From an uncultured Lachnospiraceae bacterium (GTDB lineage Bacteria; Bacillota; Clostridia; Lachnospirales; Lachnospiraceae), in contig CAKRWT010000028.1 of NCBI GenBank assembly GCA_934418125.1, forward strand, positions 1 to 28,602: 28,602 nucleotides of DNA, written 5' to 3'. Made by a program: the position numbers and the translations under genes. The notes beneath the pieces were generated by a model. It made no database searches. It was not told the origin of the DNA and saw only the letters and a program-made list of their open reading frames with translations. The first letter of the stretch is position 1; every line of letters starts with the position of its first letter. Of the stretch, positions 24,534 to 28,602 are shown one piece after another.

Positions 24534-24540
24534 CGTTATT
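24529..24540. other. Perfect 12-bp palindrome holding two opposing stop codons
   Basis: AATAACGTTATT is its own reverse complement. It contains the TAA stop of the plus-strand gene (24531-24533) and, on the other strand, the TAA stop of the VOC gene (24536-24538). With no loop it is a poor terminator. Confidence 0.6.
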
Positions 24541-24931
24541 TAATCAGTTCAATCATGCCCATGGCAGCATTATTCAGGAAGACTACCTCGTGTCCTGCCA
24601 GGGCGGGAGCGATGGTGGGCGTATCAATAGCGATAAAGCCATTGGAGGTCAGCGTTTCGTAGTCTGCCTCGAAATCAGTGGTTTCATAACAGATATGATA
24701 GGGACAGTTTTTGTATTTCTTGATAAGACCTGCCACGACGGAATCTTCGCTGACAGGGGAGACCAGTTCTACCCGGTAGCCATCCTTGACAAGAAAACAG
24801 ATATCTATCTTACGAATATCGTCATAGACGGTATCCTGTTCAATTTCATAACCAAGAGAAAGAAATACTTTTTTGGCTTTTTCGATTTTTTTAACAAGAT
24901 AACCAATGTGATGTACGGTTAAGGTTGGCAT
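24536..24931 (-). CDS. VOC/glyoxalase-fold protein (methylmalonyl-CoA epimerase-like)
   Basis: A 131-residue vicinal-oxygen-chelate protein made of two beta-alpha-beta-beta-beta modules. The likely metal ligands are all present: His in LTVHHIGYLV (7-8), Glu in YRVELVSP, His in CPYHICYE and Glu in GMIELIK. The pattern is closest to methylmalonyl-CoA epimerases and relatives. The start at 24931 has AGGAG 7 nt upstream; the frame stays open to 25120 without support. It stands alone on the minus strand between the FkbH/carrier genes and GtrA. VOC proteins can epimerise or isomerise acyl thioesters, so action on the FkbH/ACP product is attractive but speculative. Stray resistance or lyase functions are the alternative. 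Confidence 0.88.
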   Translation of the reverse strand: MPTLTVHHIGYLVKKIEKAKKVFLSLGYEIEQDTVYDDIRKIDICFLVKDGYRVELVSPVSEDSVVAGLIKKYKNCPYHICYETTDFEADYETLTSNGFIAIDTPTIAPALAGHEVVFLNNAAMGMIELIK

Positions 24932-25060
24932 AGTAAGTCTCCTGTCTGAAAAGCTAAGTCGGATTTCCATGGGATGAATCGCAGGATGGGAACCGCTACC
25001 GCTATTGTATAGCAGAATACCGAAGAAAGAAAGTCCCAAATGGAAATTGGAGGAACGAGA

Positions 25061-25516
25061 ATGAAAAAAATAAAGCTGCTGTATGCGCAGTATAAGGATT
25101 TTATAATGGAAGTCATCCATTTTGGGATGGTGGGTGTTTTAAATACGCTGATGGGCTGGGTCATTATGGCAGGCTTGTATAATCTGGCACATCTGAATTA
25201 CTGGCTTTCCAGCGGAATTTCCTATTTTGTAGGAAGTGTATTTTCTTATTTTATGAATGGAAAAGTAACCTTTAAGGTAGAAAATAAAGACAAAGGATTG
25301 CCCTGGCGTTTTACCATCAACATCATCGTATGCTATGCTATTGCCTATGGCATTGCGCGCCCGGCCGTCAGATATTTACTGGCATCCCAGCCTGTGGTGG
25401 TTGTGGATAATGTAGCCATGCTGGTAGGAATGTGTCTGTTTATTGTAATGAACTTCTTCGGACAGAAGCTGTTTGTGTTCCGTAAGAAGGGCATTAAAAA
25501 CCAGGTGGAGAAATGA
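25061..25516 (+). CDS. GtrA-like membrane protein
   Basis: A 151-residue protein with four membrane helices: about 22-43 (VIHFGMVGVLNTLMGWVI), 51-72, 86-105 and 115-135. It ends with the family signature NFFGQKLFVFRKK. GtrA proteins are thought to help flip Und-P-sugars made by GtrB enzymes to the outside. GGAGG lies 7 nt before ATG 25061. Two GtrB-like enzymes (8526, 14741) and several GT-C-like proteins in the window make a complete three-part extracytoplasmic glycosylation set. The 129-nt gap upstream holds a GCTAT-TGT-ATAGC inverted repeat (25001-25013) that may be part of the divergent promoters. Confidence 0.92.
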   Translation: MKKIKLLYAQYKDFIMEVIHFGMVGVLNTLMGWVIMAGLYNLAHLNYWLSSGISYFVGSVFSYFMNGKVTFKVENKDKGLPWRFTINIIVCYAIAYGIARPAVRYLLASQPVVVVDNVAMLVGMCLFIVMNFFGQKLFVFRKKGIKNQVEK

Positions 25517-25522
25517 GGGATA

Positions 25523-25557
25523 GTGTGAAAAATCCATATACGAAAGATTTTTCACAC
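25523..25557. repeat. Perfect 12-bp inverted repeat after gtrA-like gene
   Basis: GTGTGAAAAATC (25523-25534) and GATTTTTCACAC (25546-25557) with an 11-nt loop. It starts 6 nt after the stop codon, so it could end transcription, but no T-run follows. It forms a pair with the next inverted repeat, which has the same loop length. Confidence 0.75.
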
Positions 25558-25558
25558 A

Positions 25559-25594
25559 CGAGATTTGTGTCTGCGCGCACTTGACACAAACTCG
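25559..25594. repeat. Second inverted repeat, 12 bp with one bulge
   Basis: CGAGATTTGTGTC (25559-25571) pairs with GACACAAACTCG (25583-25594), leaving A25563 as a bulge and an 11-nt G/C-rich loop. It begins one base after the preceding hairpin and ends 2 nt before the first possible ATG of the next gene. It is followed by the repeated GCGC-rich stretch up to 25616. Confidence 0.7.
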
Positions 25595-25596
25595 GC

Positions 25597-27384
25597 ATGC
25601 GCAAAAGCGTGCGCAGAAATGAGGATAAGGTGAGGCAATTAACACAGTCAAAGTGGTTTCAGTGGATTACAAAGTATTGGTTCTGTTTCCCGATTGGTGG
25701 GTTCCTGCTTCTGATGGCAGCTGTATTTTTCGGGTATGGAGAGAGAAGCTATATCGCCGTTCATGACAATATGGATTTGTTCCTGGCACAGTACCAGATG
25801 TTAAAAAATACAGGAACTTTCTGGAAGCATGGGGTAGATGTACCATTTCTTGGGGGAATCAGCAGGGATAAGCTGCCGTCGGAATTATCGCTGTACAGTA
25901 TGCTTTATATGATTTTTCCAACGTATTTTGCATACGTGGCAGGGCTCATTGGAAAGATATTGATAGGAATGTTTTCTTTTCGCCTGTTGGCAAAGGAACT
26001 GTATCCGGAAAAATATGGGAAATACCGTCCTATCATTTATATGAGCGGGTTTGCCTATGGGATTCTCTGGTTTTTCCCGGCATTCAGCTTTGCCTTTGCT
26101 TCCATTCCACTGGTTGTCTATCTGCTTATCCGGATATACAGAAAACCGGATAAGTGGCTGTATGCAGCCTTATTTTGCTATCCGTTGGTATCCTATTTTT
26201 CTTATCACGGCATCTTTATTCTGGGATACCTGGTTATTGCTATTATATGGCTTTCCATCCGGGACAGAAAGATTGCAAAATCATTGTTATTAGCGTTAGT
26301 GGTACTGGCGGCTGGCTATGTGGTATGTGAATACCGGCTGTTTGGGCAGATGCTTTTGAGCGATGAAGTGACAATCCGCTCCACACTGGTAAATCCGTCC
26401 CTGACGATTCCCCAGGTGGGAAGTGAAGTGTTTGATGTGTGGAAGAATGGCATTTTTCATGCCGACAGTGTGCATAAGAAAATTGTATTACCAATCTGCG
26501 TAATATGGTTTTTCTTGCAGAATGGGTATTATCTGATAAAGGGACAGGGAAAAAGAATCTTTCATGACACCTTTAATTTTGTGATGTTGTTTCTGGTGTT
26601 TAACAGTGTCATCTATGGGTTGTATGACTATGAACCACTGCGCAGTCTGGTCGAAAAACTGATACCGCCCCTGCAGGGCTGGCAGTTTAACCGAACAATC
26701 TTTTTTAATCCTTTTCTGTGGTATGCCGCATTATTCCTGATTCTGGTCCGGTTATATGACAAGAACATCTGGACTATGTGGCTGGCCAATGGCATTCTGT
26801 GTATCGCTGTGTTGGTAATCATTGTGACACCGGGCAGATACAATGACCTGTATACTACATGCTACAACCGTCTGTATGAGTATCATCATGGGACAGAAGT
26901 GGATGCTTATGATTATGAACAGTTCTATGCAACAGACCTGTTTGAACGGATAAAGAAGGATATTGATTATGATGGACAGTGGGCGGTTGCCTACGGAATG
27001 CATCCGGCGGTACTGGAATATAACGGCATTGCCACACTGGATGGTTATCTTGGCTTCTATGCCCAGTCCTATAAAGAAGCCTTTCGTAAGGTGATAGCAC
27101 CTGCCCTGGAGCGGGTGGAGGCAAGCCGTATCTATTATGATGACTGGGGAGCAAGGGTATATCTTTATTCCGGGACGGACGAAAGTGTAGTCAGTTCCGG
27201 GAAAACAATGTATGCTACAGATGATACACTCTACCTGGATGTGGAAGCATTAAAGGAACTTGGTGGAACCTATATCTTTTCCCGGATAGCCTTTTCCAAT
27301 GGAGAGGAACTGGGGCTTACCCTGTCAGGTGACTATACCGCAGAAGATGGAAGCTGCACAGTGTATGTCTATAAAGTACAGTAG
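25597..27384 (+). CDS. YkoS-like (DUF6044-type) polytopic membrane protein
   Basis: A 595-residue membrane protein with about 11-12 helices and an exported C-terminal domain of some 190 residues. The external loop after helix 1 has ERSYIAVHDNMDLFLAQYQM, with acidic residues in the GT-C position. The C-terminal part has ATLDGYLGFYAQSYKEAFRK and YYDDWGARVYLYSG, which recalls Bacillus YkoS and its relatives. Start choice is difficult. ATG 25597 has no ribosome-binding site and lies against a hairpin. GTG 25630 has GAGGA 4 nt upstream and would give 584 residues starting (V)RQLTQSKWFQW. I keep the longer form as the outer limit. It follows the GtrA gene and may be its GT-C partner; the family's function is not established. 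Confidence 0.85.
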   Translation: MRKSVRRNEDKVRQLTQSKWFQWITKYWFCFPIGGFLLLMAAVFFGYGERSYIAVHDNMDLFLAQYQMLKNTGTFWKHGVDVPFLGGISRDKLPSELSLYSMLYMIFPTYFAYVAGLIGKILIGMFSFRLLAKELYPEKYGKYRPIIYMSGFAYGILWFFPAFSFAFASIPLVVYLLIRIYRKPDKWLYAALFCYPLVSYFSYHGIFILGYLVIAIIWLSIRDRKIAKSLLLALVVLAAGYVVCEYRLFGQMLLSDEVTIRSTLVNPSLTIPQVGSEVFDVWKNGIFHADSVHKKIVLPICVIWFFLQNGYYLIKGQGKRIFHDTFNFVMLFLVFNSVIYGLYDYEPLRSLVEKLIPPLQGWQFNRTIFFNPFLWYAALFLILVRLYDKNIWTMWLANGILCIAVLVIIVTPGRYNDLYTTCYNRLYEYHHGTEVDAYDYEQFYATDLFERIKKDIDYDGQWAVAYGMHPAVLEYNGIATLDGYLGFYAQSYKEAFRKVIAPALERVEASRIYYDDWGARVYLYSGTDESVVSSGKTMYATDDTLYLDVEALKELGGTYIFSRIAFSNGEELGLTLSGDYTAEDGSCTVYVYKVQ

Positions 27385-27414
27385 TTGCATAAGCCTGTGA
27401 AGATAAGGTATAAT
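27385..27414 (+). promoter_or_regulatory. Candidate promoter of the radical SAM gene
   Basis: TTGCAT (27385-27390), an 18-nt spacer and a perfect TATAAT (27409-27414), 36 nt before the start codon. The -10 is excellent, the -35 moderate. Confidence 0.5.
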
Positions 27415-27449
27415 AGCGAGAGGAAAAGTAAGAGAAAAGAGGATATGAT

Positions 27450-28430
27450 ATGCCAATAAGAATACACAATTTCGGTGGAGTGCTGGGATGGAATGCCAAG
27501 AAGTATTTACCCAGACTGTCCAGTGAAAGTTACCTGAAGTTACAGTTTGTGAGCAGAAGAAAATCCCAGAAGGCTTATATAGATTATTTTATGGGACAGG
27601 AGCAGGCACCACATCCGCTTGTTGTAAATTTGGAAACTGTGAACCGGTGTAACAGCACCTGCGAGTTCTGTACCGCTAATATCCATGCGGAAAAGCGTCC
27701 TTATAAAAAGATGGACACAGACCTGTATTATTCCATTATTGACCAGTTAAGTGAGTGGGACTATAAGGGACATCTGACTCTGTATGGCAACAATGAACCA
27801 TGGCTGGATAAGCGGATTGTGGAGTTCCACCAGTATGCCAGGGAAAAACTGCCGGAGGCCTTTATTTTCATGTCGACCAACGGACTGCTTCTGGATGTGG
27901 ATAAGGTAAAATCCATCATTCCGTATGTAGACCAGTTGATTATCAATAACTATTGTCTGGATATGAAGCTACACGACAATATTAAGGTTATTTATGATTA
28001 TGTGAAAGCCAATCCGCAGGAATTTAAGGATGTGGATATTCTGATTCAGATTCGGTATCTGAAGGAAGTACTGACCAACCGTGCCGGAAGTGCGCCGAAT
28101 AAGCAGTCGAAGGGAAAAATTATCAAAGAAACCTGTCTGATGCCGTTTACGGATATGTGGATTATGCCCAATGGAAAAATGGGTATCTGCTGTTGTGATA
28201 ATTTTGAAGTGACGGATTTGGCAGATTTAAACAAGGTATCCTTAGTGGAAGGCTGGAACAGCCTGAAATATAAGGAACTGAGGGAAGCCATAGTGGATGG
28301 CAGACAGAATTATCCGTTCTGCAAATACTGTGATTTCATTGATGCCGGACTTCGTATGGATGCGGTAAATGATGTCCTCAAACACAGTGAAAAGCTGCAT
28401 GGCGCAAGACAGTCCATGTTTAAGAGATAG
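27450..28430 (+). CDS. Radical SAM protein with SPASM-like C-terminal domain
   Basis: A 326-residue radical S-adenosylmethionine enzyme. The [4Fe-4S]-binding C-x3-C-x2-C is C67, C71 and C74 (NRCNSTCEFCTANI). The partial TIM barrel includes LTLYGNNEPWLD and FIFMSTNGLLLD. The C-terminal third has further cysteines typical of a SPASM or twitch auxiliary cluster (ETCLMP, GICCCDNF, PFCKYCDF). GAGGA lies 6-7 nt before the ATG. Relatives with SPASM domains modify peptides or sugars; some in polysaccharide loci act on nucleotide sugars or lipid-linked glycans. No precursor peptide gene is visible nearby, so a glycan-related role is more likely here. The actual substrate is unknown. Confidence 0.9.
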   Translation: MPIRIHNFGGVLGWNAKKYLPRLSSESYLKLQFVSRRKSQKAYIDYFMGQEQAPHPLVVNLETVNRCNSTCEFCTANIHAEKRPYKKMDTDLYYSIIDQLSEWDYKGHLTLYGNNEPWLDKRIVEFHQYAREKLPEAFIFMSTNGLLLDVDKVKSIIPYVDQLIINNYCLDMKLHDNIKVIYDYVKANPQEFKDVDILIQIRYLKEVLTNRAGSAPNKQSKGKIIKETCLMPFTDMWIMPNGKMGICCCDNFEVTDLADLNKVSLVEGWNSLKYKELREAIVDGRQNYPFCKYCDFIDAGLRMDAVNDVLKHSEKLHGARQSMFKR

Positions 28431-28473
28431 GATGCGGGCTACGAAAGAAAAGAGATGGAGAAGAAAAGCAAGT

Positions 28474-28527
28474 ATGGGGATGAATAGAAGAAACAAAGGG
28501 CTGTCAAAGAGTCTGCTTCTGGCAGTC
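28474..28527 (+). pseudogene. 5' stub of a secreted/membrane protein gene, apparently cut by an IS element
   Basis: In frame from 28474 it reads MGMNRRNKGLSKSLLLAV and then meets TGA at 28528. A basic start followed by a hydrophobic run looks like the first half of a signal peptide. GGAG lies 13 nt upstream, somewhat far. The break falls exactly where an IS3-like terminal sequence begins. The rest of the gene would lie beyond the element, outside the window. The stub is short, so this is tentative. Confidence 0.3.
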
Positions 28528-28602
28528 TGAACCGCGCCCCGTCAAGTAGACAATTGAAAAAATATAAATTTTTCCTGTCAGCAGAAATTTATCTGCTGGC
28601 AG
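28528..28602. mobile_element. Possible left end of an IS3-like insertion sequence (runs off the window)
   Basis: From 28528 the sequence reads TGAACCGCGCCCCGTCAAGT and then AGACA. It starts with the TG dinucleotide of IS3-family ends and resembles terminal repeats I recall from clostridial IS3-like elements. No transposase codons are present in the 75 bases available, so the call rests on the terminus alone. Confidence 0.3.
28575..28602. repeat. Inverted repeat at the window edge
   Basis: CTGTCAGCAGA (28575-28585) and TCTGCTGGCAG (28592-28602) pair over 11 positions with one G-T, with a 6-nt loop. It lies within the putative IS end and may guard against read-through transcription into a transposase gene. 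The window stops exactly at its end. Confidence 0.5.

Noticed and set aside
24941..25060. Clear promoters in the gap between the VOC and GtrA genes
   Set aside because: Only a TATACAAT-like string on the minus strand and a short GCTAT/ATAGC inverted repeat are present; no -35 could be supported on either strand.
25523..25594. CRISPR-like repeats
   Set aside because: Only two inverted repeats of different sequence, no regularly spaced direct repeats and no cas genes.

Overview
The window looks like chromosome of a low-to-medium-GC Firmicute, most likely a gut Clostridium/Lachnospiraceae relative. This rests on strong GGAG/AGGAG ribosome-binding sites, TTGnnn/TATAAT-type promoters, A/T-rich spacers and the overall style of the proteins; it is an inference, not a database match. 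Almost the whole window is one cell-surface glycan locus. It contains nucleotide-sugar synthesis, several glycosyltransferases, polytopic membrane proteins of GtrA and GT-C type, and an unusually rich set of acyl-modification genes. I see no initiating phosphoglycosyltransferase, Wzx flippase, Wzy polymerase or chain-length regulator, so the core export machinery must lie outside or be of another type. No tRNA, rRNA or CRISPR array was recognised.

Layout. 1-2384: a XerC/D-type tyrosine recombinase and two near-identical XRE regulators, all on the minus strand, with matching arrays of ACAAC repeats in front of both regulators. 2385-10502: a plus-strand operon with GT2, GT4, GT2 and GT8 glycosyltransferases, UDP-glucose dehydrogenase, a UDP-glucuronate 4-epimerase-like enzyme, a GtrB-like polyprenyl-phosphate glycosyltransferase and a YdjC/ChbG-like deacetylase. 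It ends at a strong bidirectional terminator. 10515-12994 (minus): an MBOAT O-acyltransferase and a DltD/AlgJ-like SGNH protein. 13121-15673 (plus): a second MBOAT and a second polyprenyl-phosphate GT2, driven from a promoter that physically overlaps the promoter of the first MBOAT operon. 15691-17520 (minus): a large GT-C-like membrane protein. 17664-18916 (plus): a possible small leader ORF and a membrane-anchored SGNH protein, then a terminator. 19084-24533 (plus): FkbH-like protein, membrane protein, acyl carrier protein, GT-C-like membrane protein. 24536-24931 (minus): a VOC-fold protein. 25061-28430 (plus): GtrA-like protein, YkoS-like membrane protein and a radical SAM/SPASM protein. 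The right edge seems to hold the 5' stub of another gene cut by the end of an IS3-like element.

How it may work together. Cytoplasmic GTs use UDP-GlcA and UDP-GalA to build an acidic glycan. The two GtrB-like enzymes, GtrA and the GT-C-like proteins could add side sugars outside the membrane from polyprenyl-phosphate sugars. FkbH, the carrier protein, two MBOATs and two SGNH proteins resemble a Dlt pathway in which the adenylating enzyme DltA is replaced by an FkbH-type loader. That would be a route to glyceryl (or related hydroxyacyl) esters on a surface glycan, and is the most interesting hypothesis here. The recombinase and duplicated regulators at the head of the locus suggest that its expression is switched or finely tuned.
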